A stretch of DNA of 64,000 bases from Roseivirga sp. E12 (GTDB lineage Bacteria > Bacteroidota > Bacteroidia > Cytophagales > Cyclobacteriaceae). This document shows positions 45,705 to 55,255 of the stretch, one piece after another (within the stretch, counting starts at the first letter, position 1; each line of letters begins with the position of its first letter). The notes below the pieces were generated by a model. That model saw only the letters and a list, made by a program, of their open reading frames with translations, ran no database searches and had not been told where the DNA came from. The stretch covers positions 47,479 to 111,478 of the forward strand of contig NZ_JAGFMD010000011.1 of assembly GCF_017592825.1 (NCBI RefSeq), written 5' to 3'. A program made the translations under genes and the position numbers.

Positions 45705-47336
45705 TTAGTTAAAAAGCGCCTTGAATTCAAAGTTTTTGCCATCGAATAAACCAAGGTCACTAAGCTTCAGATTAGGTATAACTAACAGGGCCATAAAGGA
45801 GAGTGTCATAAATGGAGAAACTAGCGTACTACCCATTTCTTTGGTCATTTGATCGATTTTCGTGTATGATTCAGCGATCTCATAACCATCGCCCGCAGAC
45901 ATAATTCCTGCTACCGGAAGCGGCAGTATTTGCTCTTTATTTTTAGACACTGCACTCACTCCACCTTTTGCTTCAATAATTAAATTAATAGCCGCGACTA
46001 TTGATTCATCATCAACACCAACTGCGATGATATTATGGGAATCGTGTCCCACGGAAGATGCTAGGGCACCCTCTTTTAAATTGAAGTTCTTGATGAAAGC
46101 TATGGCTGGGTCGGCATTGTTATACCTATTAACAACAACCATTTTTAGCATGTCCTGATTAACATCGGAAACCGCAAAACCATTTTCATCTTTAAGAGTA
46201 TCTAATTCCAAGCAGTTAGTGATCAGTTGACCGTCTAGTGCCTCAATTACATTAACCTTATCAGAACTTGCTTTTACTTGAATAGCGCTGGTCGTTATTG
46301 GATCACAATTGAACTGATTGATAACAGTGTTATTGACTCTCGGAATATTGCTCTTACCGTTTTCGGCAACCAACTCTCCATTGATATAGGTTGACTGAAC
46401 ATTGAAGTCGTCAAGGTTGCCTACTGTTATGAAGTCTGCAAAGTCTCCTGCTTGAAGTGCTCCAACATCTAGCTTATAATGATCGATAGGGGTGATGCAT
46501 GCTGCTTGTAATACATCGAACAGCTGGTAACCTTTTGCTAGGGTTCTTTTCACCAAATCATCAATATGACTTTCAACGAGGTTATCCGGATGTTTATCGT
46601 CAGAGCAGAACATGAGCATTTCAGGTGTTTCGCCAAAGAGTTCAACCAATGCCTCAAAGTTCTTAGCTGCTGAGCCTTCGCGAATAGCAATCTTCATCCC
46701 ATGCTTTAGCTTATCTCTTGCTTCGTCTACTGTAAAGCACTCATGATCTGTAGAAATACCTGCCTTAATGTATTGCTCTGCTTGTTCGCCTCTTAAACCT
46801 GGTGCGTGTCCATCGATCGGTTTGCCTAGCCTTTTGGCAATGTTTAGTTTTTCGTAGACGGTTTGGTCATTGAAAAGAACACCCGGCCAGTTCATCATTT
46901 CTGCCAAATATTTTATCTCAGGTTTCTTGAGTAAATACTCAACTTCTTCTGGAGTGATTTCAGCACCAGCGGTCTCAAAAGTAGTAGCAGGTACGCAGGA
47001 GGGAGCACCAAAGTTGAACTTGAAATTTACTTGCTTGCCATTTTCAATCATATATTCAACACCTTCTACACCCATTACATTGCCAATTTCATGAGGGTCT
47101 GAAACCGTTGCTACTGTACCGTGAACCACTGCCAAGCGAGCAAATTCCGAAGGCACGAGCATCGAACTTTCTACATGGACATGCGAGTCAATAAAACCGG
47201 GCAAAATATACTGATCGGCAACATCTTCTTTCTCTTCAATCGAGACAATCCTATTTCCAGAAACATGTATCTCTCCTTTATATATTCTTCTATTTCTAAC
47301 GTCTACGATTTGCCCTGAAATTTTCATATCACTCAT
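45705..47336 (-). CDS. ade: Adenine deaminase
   Basis: A 543-residue amidohydrolase that converts adenine to hypoxanthine in purine salvage, with bound metal ions in the cytoplasm. The metal-binding entry motif GFIDSHVHVESSM is near residue 46, followed by the family-typical HGTVATVSDPHEIGNVMG and later GHAPGL and STDHE. The C-terminal adenine-deaminase domain includes VGHDSHNIIAVG. Length agrees with the family (about 540-590). It is divergent from cmk and monocistronic as far as seen. Confidence 0.94.
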   Translation of the reverse strand: MSDMKISGQIVDVRNRRIYKGEIHVSGNRIVSIEEKEDVADQYILPGFIDSHVHVESSMLVPSEFARLAVVHGTVATVSDPHEIGNVMGVEGVEYMIENGKQVNFKFNFGAPSCVPATTFETAGAEITPEEVEYLLKKPEIKYLAEMMNWPGVLFNDQTVYEKLNIAKRLGKPIDGHAPGLRGEQAEQYIKAGISTDHECFTVDEARDKLKHGMKIAIREGSAAKNFEALVELFGETPEMLMFCSDDKHPDNLVESHIDDLVKRTLAKGYQLFDVLQAACITPIDHYKLDVGALQAGDFADFITVGNLDDFNVQSTYINGELVAENGKSNIPRVNNTVINQFNCDPITTSAIQVKASSDKVNVIEALDGQLITNCLELDTLKDENGFAVSDVNQDMLKMVVVNRYNNADPAIAFIKNFNLKEGALASSVGHDSHNIIAVGVDDESIVAAINLIIEAKGGVSAVSKNKEQILPLPVAGIMSAGDGYEIAESYTKIDQMTKEMGSTLVSPFMTLSFMALLVIPNLKLSDLGLFDGKNFEFKALFN

Positions 47337-47396
47337 ATGCCTTAATGAAGGTCCTAAGTTCTGTCTTAAGATTTAAAACTTAAAGCTTTGATCTAT

Positions 47397-47404
47397 TACA
47401 TTTG
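47397..47404 (+). promoter_or_regulatory. Candidate -7 element for cmk
   Basis: TACATTTG matches TAnnTTTG and lies 14 bases before the ATG at 47419, giving a leader of only a few bases. A TTTA at 47372-47375 is near the expected -33 distance. Confidence 0.4.
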
Positions 47405-47418
47405 CCCAAAGATTTAGA

Positions 47419-48105
47419 ATGTCCAAAATAAACATTGCAATAGACGGTCTTTCCGGCTGTGGAAAAAGTAGTACAGCAAAGGCAGTAGCAAAGTCGCTTT
47501 ACTATAAATTTATTGACACTGGTGCAATGTATAGGGCTGTTACGCTCTACTTCATTCAGCATAAGATTGACCTTTCCAACCATGAGGAAGTGGTGGAGGC
47601 TCTTTCTAATATCCAGATTGATTTTGAGTTCAATCAAGAATCTCAGAAAAACGAAACCATTTTGAATCAACAAAATGTTGAGCAGGAGATACGTAAAATG
47701 TACGTTTCTGAAATGGTGAGCCCAGTCTCTGCCATTAAGGAAGTTAGGGTGGCTATGGTTGCTCAACAGCAGGAAATGGGTCGCCACAAGGGCGTTGTAA
47801 TGGACGGACGTGATATTGGCTCGGTGGTCTTTCCTGATGCAGAACTGAAAGTTTTCATGACTGCAAGTACTGCAGTGAGAGCGAAAAGGAGACAAGAAGA
47901 ACTTGCTGAGAAAGGAGAAACCGTGGCTTTGGATGACATCATAGAGAACCTGGAATCGCGCGATCATCAGGACTCTACCAGAGCAGAGAGTCCGTTAATT
48001 AAAGTAGAAGATGCAATTGAAATTGATACTTCGGATTTGAGGTTCGATGATCAAGTTCAAAAAGTGTTAAATTTGGCTGAAAGTCGCATTGAGAAGGTAG
48101 AATAA
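47419..48105 (+). CDS. cmk: Cytidylate kinase
   Basis: A 228-residue (d)CMP kinase that phosphorylates CMP/dCMP with ATP. The P-loop is GLSGCGKSS at residues 10-18, then KFIDTGAMYRAVTLY, the substrate-binding VVMDGRDIGSVVFPDA near residue 132, the lid (RAKRRQEEL), and the C-terminal EIDTSDL. All are at the usual family places. Nine bases separate it from ispH, a pairing common in Bacteroidota, so the two are probably one transcript. Confidence 0.96.
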   Translation: MSKINIAIDGLSGCGKSSTAKAVAKSLYYKFIDTGAMYRAVTLYFIQHKIDLSNHEEVVEALSNIQIDFEFNQESQKNETILNQQNVEQEIRKMYVSEMVSPVSAIKEVRVAMVAQQQEMGRHKGVVMDGRDIGSVVFPDAELKVFMTASTAVRAKRRQEELAEKGETVALDDIIENLESRDHQDSTRAESPLIKVEDAIEIDTSDLRFDDQVQKVLNLAESRIEKVE

Positions 48106-48114
48106 AGAAGTGGG

Positions 48115-49008
48115 ATGCAAGTAACGATAGATCAAAATTCGGGATATTGTTTTGGAGTTGAGTTCGCTATTCAAATGGCAGAAGATGAAATGGTCGATGG
48201 TGACCTTTACTGTCTTGGCGACATAGTTCACAATAGCATGGAGGTTCAGCGCCTCAAAAACCAAGGCCTTCAAATAATAGATAGGGAAGAGCTAAAGGGA
48301 ATTAGGGATTCCAAAGTCTTGATCAGAGCACATGGCGAACCGCCAGAAACCTACCAGCTCGCCTTAGAAAATAATATTGAGTTGATAGACGCCTCCTGCC
48401 CTGTAGTACTGAAACTTCAGAATAGGGTAAAGGTCGCTTATGATAAAATTAACAAGGTAGATGGCCAAATAGTCATTTATGGAAAAACGGGTCATGCCGA
48501 AGTGATTGGCCTTACGGGGCAAACGAATAATAATGCCATCATTGTGATGGAAGATGCAGATCTGGAAAAGATAGATTTTAATAGGCCAGTTACGCTATTT
48601 TCTCAAACAACTAAGAGCACTAAGGGTTTCTACAGGATACGATCTATGATCGAGGAGAGAATCCGAGAGGCGAAGGGAAATTTTGAAGAGATTGACTTTA
48701 CTGCGAATGATAGTATTTGTCGCCAGGTTTCAAACCGCGAACCTCAGCTTCAGAAGTTTGCCAACGAAGTGAACGTGATCATCTTTGTAAGTGGCAAAAA
48801 GAGCTCAAATGGTAAAGCATTGTATGGAGTATGCAAAAAGGAGAATGAACGCAGTTACTTCGTAGAGAATGAAAATGAGGTAGATTTAGACTGGTTTGAA
48901 GCTAGTGATAAAGTAGGCGTGTGTGGTGCTACTTCTACACCAATGTGGTTAATGCAAAACGTTGCAGATCACATTAAAAAATCATTCTCAGAAACTGTCT
49001 CGGTATAA
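48115..49008 (+). CDS. ispH: 4-hydroxy-3-methylbut-2-enyl diphosphate reductase
   Basis: A 297-residue iron-sulfur enzyme for the last step of the MEP isoprenoid pathway, making IPP and DMAPP. The three conserved cysteines of the [4Fe-4S] cluster are in GYCFGVEFA (Cys 12), DASCPVV (near 100) and NDSICRQVSNRE (near 202). The conserved histidines appear in DIVHNSME and IRAHGE, and the C-terminal GATSTPMWLM is present. It follows cmk by 9 bases. Its stop codon lies inside an inverted repeat (49002-49017). Confidence 0.96.
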   Translation: MQVTIDQNSGYCFGVEFAIQMAEDEMVDGDLYCLGDIVHNSMEVQRLKNQGLQIIDREELKGIRDSKVLIRAHGEPPETYQLALENNIELIDASCPVVLKLQNRVKVAYDKINKVDGQIVIYGKTGHAEVIGLTGQTNNNAIIVMEDADLEKIDFNRPVTLFSQTTKSTKGFYRIRSMIEERIREAKGNFEEIDFTANDSICRQVSNREPQLQKFANEVNVIIFVSGKKSSNGKALYGVCKKENERSYFVENENEVDLDWFEASDKVGVCGATSTPMWLMQNVADHIKKSFSETVSV

Positions 49009-49079
49009 GTTTATACCCTGGTAATTGAGTATAAGAAATTGTGGGGTTTGATAGTCCTTTAAAAAGGTCAGATTAACCC

Positions 49080-49109
49080 TTTTATATGAGTGCAAATGTA
49101 TTATTTTTG
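49080..49109 (+). promoter_or_regulatory. Candidate promoter of the nqr operon
   Basis: TATTTTTG (49102-49109) is a full -7 match. TTTT at 49080-49083 with an 18-base spacer is an imperfect -33. The predicted leader is about 35 bases before nqrA. Confidence 0.5.
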
Positions 49110-49151
49110 CCTCGATTTTGATCAACCTTAGTGATTCGCAACTAAAAGAGT

Positions 49152-50519
49152 ATGTCCAAAACTGTAAAGCTGAAAAAAGGCTTTGACATTAACCTAGCCG
49201 GAAAGGCTGAAAAGACAATCGCGAGTACCCCTCCTTCGGAAACGTTTGCTATAAAGCCGACTGATTTTATCGGTATGAAAAGACCTAAGCTCTTTGTAGC
49301 TGAGGGCGACACCGTGAAGGCTGGTACACCTGTACTTTATGATAAGATGCAGGAAAATGTGATGGTTTGCTCTCCTGTAAGTGGAGAGATTGTCGAAGTG
49401 AAGAGGGGAGCCAAGAGAAAATTGTTAGAGATTAAAATCTTGGCTGACAAAGAAATTGAGTACGAAACATTCCAAACTTATAGTGATTCTGACTTGCGCA
49501 GCCTTTCGAGAGAAGATGCACAAGCGCAAATGACTAAAGGCGGTGTTTGGTCCAACTTGATTCAAAGGCCATATGGTGTAGTAGCCAATGAAGCCGATAC
49601 CCCAAAAGCCATATTTATTTCTTCTTTTGATACCCACCCATTGTCTGCGGATATTGCTTTTACCCTCAAGGGTGAAGAGGAGGCATTCAAGGCTGGTGTT
49701 GAAGTGTTGAAGAAATTCACATCAGGCAAGGTTCACTTGAATCATGATCTAAACGGAGAAGTGTCAACTGTATTCGCAAATATCGAAGGCGTTGAAAACA
49801 ATAAAATCAGTGGTCCACACCCGGCAGGTAATGTTGGTGTTCAAATCCATCACCTAGATCCTATTGGGAAAGGTGAAGTTGTTTGGACCATTACTCCTTA
49901 TGGTGTGGCTCAGGTTGGTAAACTCTTCCTGAAAGGTGTTTACGATGCTTCAAGGCTCGTGGCAGTTGCAGGTTCTGAGGTAAGCAAACCGCAGTACTTC
50001 AAAACTTACACAGGGTCGGGAGTCAATAAGCTGACTGAAGGAAATCTGAAAAATGATCATGTTAGATTCATTTCAGGAAACGTCCTTACAGGCGAAAGAA
50101 TTGAAAAAGATGGTTACATAGGTTTCTATGATAACTTACTCTCAGTTATTCCTGAAGGTGACCACGCTGATTTCCTAGGTTGGATTATGCCGAGGAAAGA
50201 AGTATTAAGTTTCCATAGAGCATGGGGACTATTCTCTTTCCTTAATGGAAAGAATAAGGAGTATGTTCTAGATACGAATACCAACGGTGAACCTCGTGCC
50301 TTTGTGCAAACAGGCACTTTCGAAAAGGTTACGCCAATGGATATCTATCCTACTTATCTGGTTAAAGCCATTATGGCCGAGGACTTTGATAACATGGAAG
50401 CTCTAGGGATTTACGAAATCATCGAAGAAGACTTAGCACTTTGCGAGTATGTTGATGTTTCTAAGCATGACATCCAGCAGATAGTTAGAGAAGGCCTTGA
50501 ATTGATGCAAAACGGATAA
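49152..50519 (+). CDS. nqrA: Na+-translocating NADH:quinone reductase subunit A
   Basis: A 455-residue peripheral subunit (usual length about 445-450) on the cytoplasmic face of Na+-NQR, implicated in ubiquinone binding. Typical segments: KKGFDINLAGKAEK at the N-terminus, the lipoyl-like GDTVKAGTPVLYDK near residue 57, and SSFDTHPLSADI near 158. The C-terminal MDIYPTYLVKAIMAEDFDNM and LALCEYVDVSKHDIQ are highly diagnostic. First gene of nqrABCDE. The GGATAATTAGG stretch joining it to nqrB keeps the two 5 bases apart. Confidence 0.97.
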   Translation: MSKTVKLKKGFDINLAGKAEKTIASTPPSETFAIKPTDFIGMKRPKLFVAEGDTVKAGTPVLYDKMQENVMVCSPVSGEIVEVKRGAKRKLLEIKILADKEIEYETFQTYSDSDLRSLSREDAQAQMTKGGVWSNLIQRPYGVVANEADTPKAIFISSFDTHPLSADIAFTLKGEEEAFKAGVEVLKKFTSGKVHLNHDLNGEVSTVFANIEGVENNKISGPHPAGNVGVQIHHLDPIGKGEVVWTITPYGVAQVGKLFLKGVYDASRLVAVAGSEVSKPQYFKTYTGSGVNKLTEGNLKNDHVRFISGNVLTGERIEKDGYIGFYDNLLSVIPEGDHADFLGWIMPRKEVLSFHRAWGLFSFLNGKNKEYVLDTNTNGEPRAFVQTGTFEKVTPMDIYPTYLVKAIMAEDFDNMEALGIYEIIEEDLALCEYVDVSKHDIQQIVREGLELMQNG

Positions 50520-50524
50520 TTAGG

Positions 50525-51742
50525 ATGAAGTTTTTACATAAGATTTTAGAGAAACAGAAGCCTATGTTCGAAAAGGGCGGTAAGCTAGAAAAGCTATACT
50601 ACCTTTTTGAAGCAGGTGAAACGTTTATGTTTTCGCCAGCAAGTACGGCAAACAATAAAGGTGTTCAGGTAAGAGATGCCATCGACTTGAAACGAATGAT
50701 GATGACTGTGGTAATCGCAATGATTCCATGTCTAATCTGGGGTATATTCAATGTCGGTTACCAGCATCACGTAGCGATTGGAGAGGCGACATCCTTCTTC
50801 TCAATTGACAATTTACTCTTCGGTTCAAGGTGGGTACTACCTATCGTTTTAGTGTCTTACGCTGCAGGTGGATTGATTGAGGCAGTTTTTGCAGTAATCA
50901 GAAAACACCCAATTAACGAAGGCTTCCTTGTAACAGGGATGTTAATTCCATTGATCGTTCCTCCAACTATTCCATTATGGCAGGTAGCTTTAGCTACAAT
51001 CTTTGGTGTTGTAGTAGGTAAGGAGATTTTTGGAGGTACTGGTATGAACGTTCTTAACGTTGCCATGACCTCAAGAGCATTCTTGTATTTTGCCTACCCG
51101 TTGCAGATTTCAGGAGATGTATGGACGCAACTAGGTGGAGATACTGCGGTTAATGGTTTTTCAGGAGCTACAGCGCTTGCAGTAGCCAATAACGTGTCGA
51201 TTGAAGGAAGTCAATCTGTTGTTGAAGGCTTGAATCAAGCAAACAATATGTTGGCGTCACCATTTGGTGGTGACTTCTTCAGTTTCCAAAATATGCTAAT
51301 AGGGGGTATCCCTGGTTCTATTGGGGAGACTTCGACATTAATGGCCCTCATTGGAGGTCTTATACTTATCGCTACCGGAGTTGGTAGTTGGAAAATTATT
51401 GTAAGTGTTTTCGCAGGAGCTTTCGCAATGGGTACAATCTTTAACCTAGCGGGTGCTAATGAGTTTATGCTTTTACCTGCTCACTATCACTTGGTATTGG
51501 GTGGTCTTGCATTCGGTGCTGTCTTTATGGCGACAGATCCTGTGTCTGCTGCACAAACAGAGACAGGGAAATGGATATATGGAGTGTTAATAGGTATGTT
51601 AACTGTGGTAATCAGGGTATTGAACCCAGCTTATCCGGAAGGAATCATGCTAGCTGTTCTATTTATGAATGTATTCGCTCCACTGATTGACTTTTATGTA
51701 GTTCAAGCAAATAAGAAAAGGAGGATAGCTCGTGCAGTCTAA
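50525..51742 (+). CDS. nqrB: Na+-translocating NADH:quinone reductase subunit B
   Basis: A 405-residue polytopic subunit with about ten helices, forming part of the sodium path. The covalent FMN attachment threonine lies in VNGFSGATALAVA near residue 223, in the SGAT context. Other conserved segments are MIPCLIWGIFNVGYQ, VVGKEIFGGTGMNVLN and FMATDPVSAAQTETGKW. The 3' end overlaps nqrC by 11 bases. The terminal amphipathic RIARAV is coded by the bases that also hold the nqrC start. Confidence 0.97.
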   Translation: MKFLHKILEKQKPMFEKGGKLEKLYYLFEAGETFMFSPASTANNKGVQVRDAIDLKRMMMTVVIAMIPCLIWGIFNVGYQHHVAIGEATSFFSIDNLLFGSRWVLPIVLVSYAAGGLIEAVFAVIRKHPINEGFLVTGMLIPLIVPPTIPLWQVALATIFGVVVGKEIFGGTGMNVLNVAMTSRAFLYFAYPLQISGDVWTQLGGDTAVNGFSGATALAVANNVSIEGSQSVVEGLNQANNMLASPFGGDFFSFQNMLIGGIPGSIGETSTLMALIGGLILIATGVGSWKIIVSVFAGAFAMGTIFNLAGANEFMLLPAHYHLVLGGLAFGAVFMATDPVSAAQTETGKWIYGVLIGMLTVVIRVLNPAYPEGIMLAVLFMNVFAPLIDFYVVQANKKRRIARAV

Positions 51743-52496
51743 TAGATACATTATCATATTCTCACTAGTACTCACAGCAGTATTAGGAGGCTTGCTTTCT
51801 GGAGTATCTCAGGTTTTAGGACCAACTCAGAAGAAAGCGCAGGATTTGGATACTAAGAAGCAAATTCTCGGTGCCATTCCATCTGAGAAAGAAGCCCTTG
51901 CAGATATGGAGCCAGAACAAATTCTTGCTCGCTATGCTGAAGTAATCAATAGTGTTGTGACAGATTACCAAGGTAATCTTGTTGATACTAATGAGAAGGG
52001 TGGACCAATGGTTGCCGAAGAGGTGAACGTTGAGAAAAACTACAAGAAATCTGTAGAAGATAGAATGTACCCTGTTTTTAAATACAGCGCGAATGGAGAG
52101 GAGGCATACATCCTTCCAGTATTCGGAGCTGGACTATGGGATGCCATTTGGGGCTTTGTTGCAATTAACCCTGACCTGAAAACGGTTAGAGGTGTTAGTT
52201 TCGATCATAAAGGTGAAACACCAGGTCTTGGTGCAAGAATTACCTCAGACGAAATTCAGGAGCGCTACCAAAAGAAGAGTCTTTATGACGCAAACGGTGA
52301 GTTTGTGGCCATTACCATGGTTAAAGGAGAAAAGACTCCTGAAGACAGGTTAGGACCAACTAGAGTTGATGGTATGGCAGGAGCCACTTTAACTGCTAAC
52401 GGAGTAAATGATATGCTGCTGAATTATATCAGCTACTATCAGAAGTATTTTGATAAACATGTGAAAGGTGGCGCAATGTCATTGAATAACCAATAG
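51732..52496 (+). CDS. nqrC: Na+-translocating NADH:quinone reductase subunit C
   Basis: A 254-residue subunit with one N-terminal helix (about 7-27) and a periplasmic FMN-binding domain. The covalent FMN threonine is in GMAGATLTANGV near residue 219 (usual SGAT replaced by AGAT). Start at GTG 51732, inside the end of nqrB, supported by a Shine-Dalgarno AAGGAGGA at 51718-51725, unusually strong for this phylum. The PGLGARI motif (TPGLGARITSDE) is present. Overlap implies coupled translation, keeping B and C equimolar. Confidence 0.97.
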   Translation: MQSNRYIIIFSLVLTAVLGGLLSGVSQVLGPTQKKAQDLDTKKQILGAIPSEKEALADMEPEQILARYAEVINSVVTDYQGNLVDTNEKGGPMVAEEVNVEKNYKKSVEDRMYPVFKYSANGEEAYILPVFGAGLWDAIWGFVAINPDLKTVRGVSFDHKGETPGLGARITSDEIQERYQKKSLYDANGEFVAITMVKGEKTPEDRLGPTRVDGMAGATLTANGVNDMLLNYISYYQKYFDKHVKGGAMSLNNQ

Positions 52497-52500
52497 AGAT

Positions 52501-53166
52501 ATGAGTACTGAAACTATAGAAGCACCGGTAGCTAAAGAATCAGAAGCTTTACTATCAAAAAGAAGGAAGAAGTTTATCACGGATCCTTTGAATGACGACA
52601 ACCCAGTTACCGTTCAGGTATTGGGTATATGTTCGGCACTCGCGGTTACTACTCAGATGAAGCCTACAATGGTTATGGCCATGTCGGTAATCTTTGTATT
52701 GATCTTCTCAAACCTAATTATCTCTTTAATGAGAAATGCCATTCCTGGTAGGGTTAGGATTATTGTACAGCTAGCAGTAGTAGCAACCTTGGTTACACTT
52801 GTAAACGAAGTTTTGAAAGCATACGCTTTCGATATCTATAAGCAACTTTCGGTATTCATTGGACTAATCATTACAAACTGTATTGTAATGGGCCGTCTTG
52901 AAGCATTTGCTTTGGGTAACAAGCCTTACGATTCTGTTCTTGATGGACTTGGATCAGGTTTAGGTTACTCTTGGATTATCCTTGCTGTAGCCTTTTTTAG
53001 AGAGCTATGGGGATCGGGTAAAGTATTTGGATATGACCTTATGGGAGCAATCGGTTTTGAAAACTTTTCAGCCAATGGCCTAATGGTTTCTCCAGTAGGA
53101 GCATTTATTGTACTTGGATTCATCATCTGGGTACAGAGAGCGAAAACAGGATACGTAGAACATTAA
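52501..53166 (+). CDS. nqrD: Na+-translocating NADH:quinone reductase subunit D
   Basis: A 221-residue membrane subunit with about six helices, homologous to NqrE. The conserved cysteine of the intramembrane iron centre shared between NqrD and NqrE is in LGICSALAVT near residue 43, and a second in TNCIVMGRLEAFA near 128, matching the symmetrical cysteine pairs. FFRELWGSGK is also diagnostic. It starts 4 bases after nqrC. Confidence 0.96.
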   Translation: MSTETIEAPVAKESEALLSKRRKKFITDPLNDDNPVTVQVLGICSALAVTTQMKPTMVMAMSVIFVLIFSNLIISLMRNAIPGRVRIIVQLAVVATLVTLVNEVLKAYAFDIYKQLSVFIGLIITNCIVMGRLEAFALGNKPYDSVLDGLGSGLGYSWIILAVAFFRELWGSGKVFGYDLMGAIGFENFSANGLMVSPVGAFIVLGFIIWVQRAKTGYVEH

Positions 53167-53178
53167 GGAGATAGAATC

Positions 53179-53790
53179 ATGGATTTATTGAATTTAGGTA
53201 TTAAATCAATTTTTATAGAGAACATGGTATTCTCCTACTTCCTAGGAATGTGTTCTTTTCTTGCTGTATCTAAGAAGGTTTCAACGGCCTTTGGTCTTGG
53301 ACTGGCAGTTGTATTCGTTTTAGGTATTACGGTTCCAATGAACTGGTTATTGAACGAATATGTGCTGAATGAAGGAGCACTGTCTTGGTTAGGTTCAAAC
53401 TTTGCTGAGATCGATCTTTCTTTCCTAAGGTTCATCATGTTCATTGCCATTATTGCTGCAATGGTACAATTGGTGGAAATGACGATTGAGAAGTTCTCTC
53501 CATCACTTTATGGCTCTCTAGGTATCTTCTTACCATTGATCGCTGTAAACTGTGCTATCCTAGGTTCTTCTCTTTTCATGGCGCAAAGAGACTACACTAT
53601 AGGTGAGGCTACTGTTTTCGGATTTGGTTCTGGAACTGGTTTCTTCTTAGCGATTATTGCACTTGCGGCAATTAGAGAAAAACTGAGATACTCAAACGTT
53701 CCTGATGGATTGAAAGGATTGGGTATTACAATGTTCATTACCGGATTAATGGGTATTGCATTTATGAGCTTTATGGGGATTTCTATCTAA
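53179..53790 (+). CDS. nqrE: Na+-translocating NADH:quinone reductase subunit E
   Basis: A 203-residue membrane subunit, inverted in topology to NqrD. Conserved cysteines lie in [11 protein letters not shown] (near residue 25) and [12 protein letters not shown] (near 119). The [20 protein letters not shown] ending is family-typical. AAGGAGATAG lies 7 bases before the ATG, a clear ribosome-binding site. It is the last gene of the cluster here; the FAD/2Fe-2S subunit NqrF does not follow and a terminator comes 24 bases on. Confidence 0.96.
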   Translation: MDLLNLGIKSIFIENMVFSYFLGMCSFLAVSKKVSTAFGLGLAVVFVLGITVPMNWLLNEYVLNEGALSWLGSNFAEIDLSFLRFIMFIAIIAAMVQLVEMTIEKFSPSLYGSLGIFLPLIAVNCAILGSSLFMAQRDYTIGEATVFGFGSGTGFFLAIIALAAIREKLRYSNVPDGLKGLGITMFITGLMGIAFMSFMGISI

Positions 53791-53814
53791 GGAATCTATA
53801 AAACAATATTGAAG

Positions 53815-53837
53815 GGCTTCTTAGGAAGCCTTTTTTT
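53815..53837 (+). terminator. Terminator of the nqrABCDE operon
   Basis: GGCTTC-ttag-GAAGCC (53815-53830) followed by seven T residues, 24 bases after the nqrE stop. Confidence 0.85.
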
Positions 53838-53884
53838 ATGCCCTTTTCGGAATCTTTGAGGAGGTAGTATTCGTAAATGCTTAC

Positions 53885-55252
53885 ATGCTTTTGAAAAACG
53901 CAGTGGTCTACGTCCTTCTCACATTGATCACCCTTACAGCCCAGGCCCGACAAATATCCAAGTCAGAGGCTTTAGCCGATATCAACCAACTAGAAAACGC
54001 ATTCAGGACATACCATTCTGGTCTGACTAGGTATACACCATCAGACTCCATTAAGTACTATTTCAATAAGGTCAGGAGTGAATTGGGTGACATGGAAGAG
54101 GCAGAGTTTTTCGGTAAGGTGACTTATTTGTTGAACAAGATACGTTGCGGCCACACGCGATCATCGATGCCGCAAGGTGTAAATGAGTCTTTTAAAACTT
54201 CACGGAAGTTTATGCCCATATCAGTTAAGTTTCTGGGAGACCAACTGTACGTGATGGATGTAGTAGGTGAGGTAGAGGTGCTTAAAGGAGATCGGGTCTT
54301 AAGTATCAATGGTCTTGATATTGCTGAAATCAAAAGCATAATCTTTGAGCACCATTCTTCTGATGGTTTTATCAACACCAGCAAGCATCGACTAACTGAA
54401 CGATACTTTAAATATTACTATCAACTCTATATCGATCCGGATGCCGAAGTATACAATATGAATATCCAGAGAGGTGATGAAGTTCTTATGGTCAGCATTG
54501 ACGGAGAGAATTGGGGTAGCCTGTCGGGATTAGATACACCATTACCAGAACAGACAGTACTGACCCTCAATCATAAGGATGAATATAGCTATATGCGAAT
54601 AGGGACTTTCGTGAGTTATTATATGGAGCAGAAGAATCTTGATTATGAGGCATTCTTAGAAAAGAGTTTCCAGGATTTAAAGGAAAGAGGAGCTAAAAAC
54701 TTGATTTTGGACCTGAGAGGAAATGGTGGTGGAGATGACAATTATGGAGCTTTGCTCGTGTCTTATTTTGCAAAGAAGGATTTCAGATATTTCGAGAGAA
54801 TAGAAGTTACGGATGCCTATGAGGGCTATGGTAAGGTGTCAATTAAGGATGGTATGAACTTGATGACTTCCCACAAAGGACTATCAGTTTGGAAACCTCA
54901 AGAAAATCGTTTCACAGGTCAGCTATACGTACTAACTGATGGCTGGAGTTTTTCTACCTGTGCAGATGTGGCCACGGTGCTACATCACAACCAATGGGCT
55001 ACATTTATTGGCGAAGAAACAGGAGGGGGCTATGATGGCAATACTAGTGGGAACTCCAGAACCTTATCACTGTCCAACTCTGGTATTAGGGTGAACCTGC
55101 CTATGTGGAAGTATACAACCGCCAACATTGGTCATGCTTTTCCTGGTCGGGGAGTTATTCCAGGTTATCCTATTGTACAGTCCTTGAACGAGTTCCTTTC
55201 TGGGGAGGATGCAGCGCTCAACAAGGCCATTGACCTTATTGAGCACCGGTAG
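53885..55252 (+). CDS. S41-family (tail-specific) protease-like protein
   Basis: A 455-residue secreted protein with a signal peptide ending near TAQA. A PDZ-like segment lies near 130-155 (VEVLKGDRVLSINGLDI). The S41 domain has the strand LILDLRGNGGGDD near residue 275 and the catalytic-serine segment LTDGWSFSTCAD near 350, followed by GEETGGGYDGN. The usual S41 Ser-Lys dyad cannot be confirmed by eye in this sub-family. It lies after the nqr terminator, so is probably separate, and converges on the M16 gene with 3 bases between stops. Substrate unknown. Confidence 0.88.
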   Translation: MLLKNAVVYVLLTLITLTAQARQISKSEALADINQLENAFRTYHSGLTRYTPSDSIKYYFNKVRSELGDMEEAEFFGKVTYLLNKIRCGHTRSSMPQGVNESFKTSRKFMPISVKFLGDQLYVMDVVGEVEVLKGDRVLSINGLDIAEIKSIIFEHHSSDGFINTSKHRLTERYFKYYYQLYIDPDAEVYNMNIQRGDEVLMVSIDGENWGSLSGLDTPLPEQTVLTLNHKDEYSYMRIGTFVSYYMEQKNLDYEAFLEKSFQDLKERGAKNLILDLRGNGGGDDNYGALLVSYFAKKDFRYFERIEVTDAYEGYGKVSIKDGMNLMTSHKGLSVWKPQENRFTGQLYVLTDGWSFSTCADVATVLHHNQWATFIGEETGGGYDGNTSGNSRTLSLSNSGIRVNLPMWKYTTANIGHAFPGRGVIPGYPIVQSLNEFLSGEDAALNKAIDLIEHR

Positions 55253-55255
55253 TCA

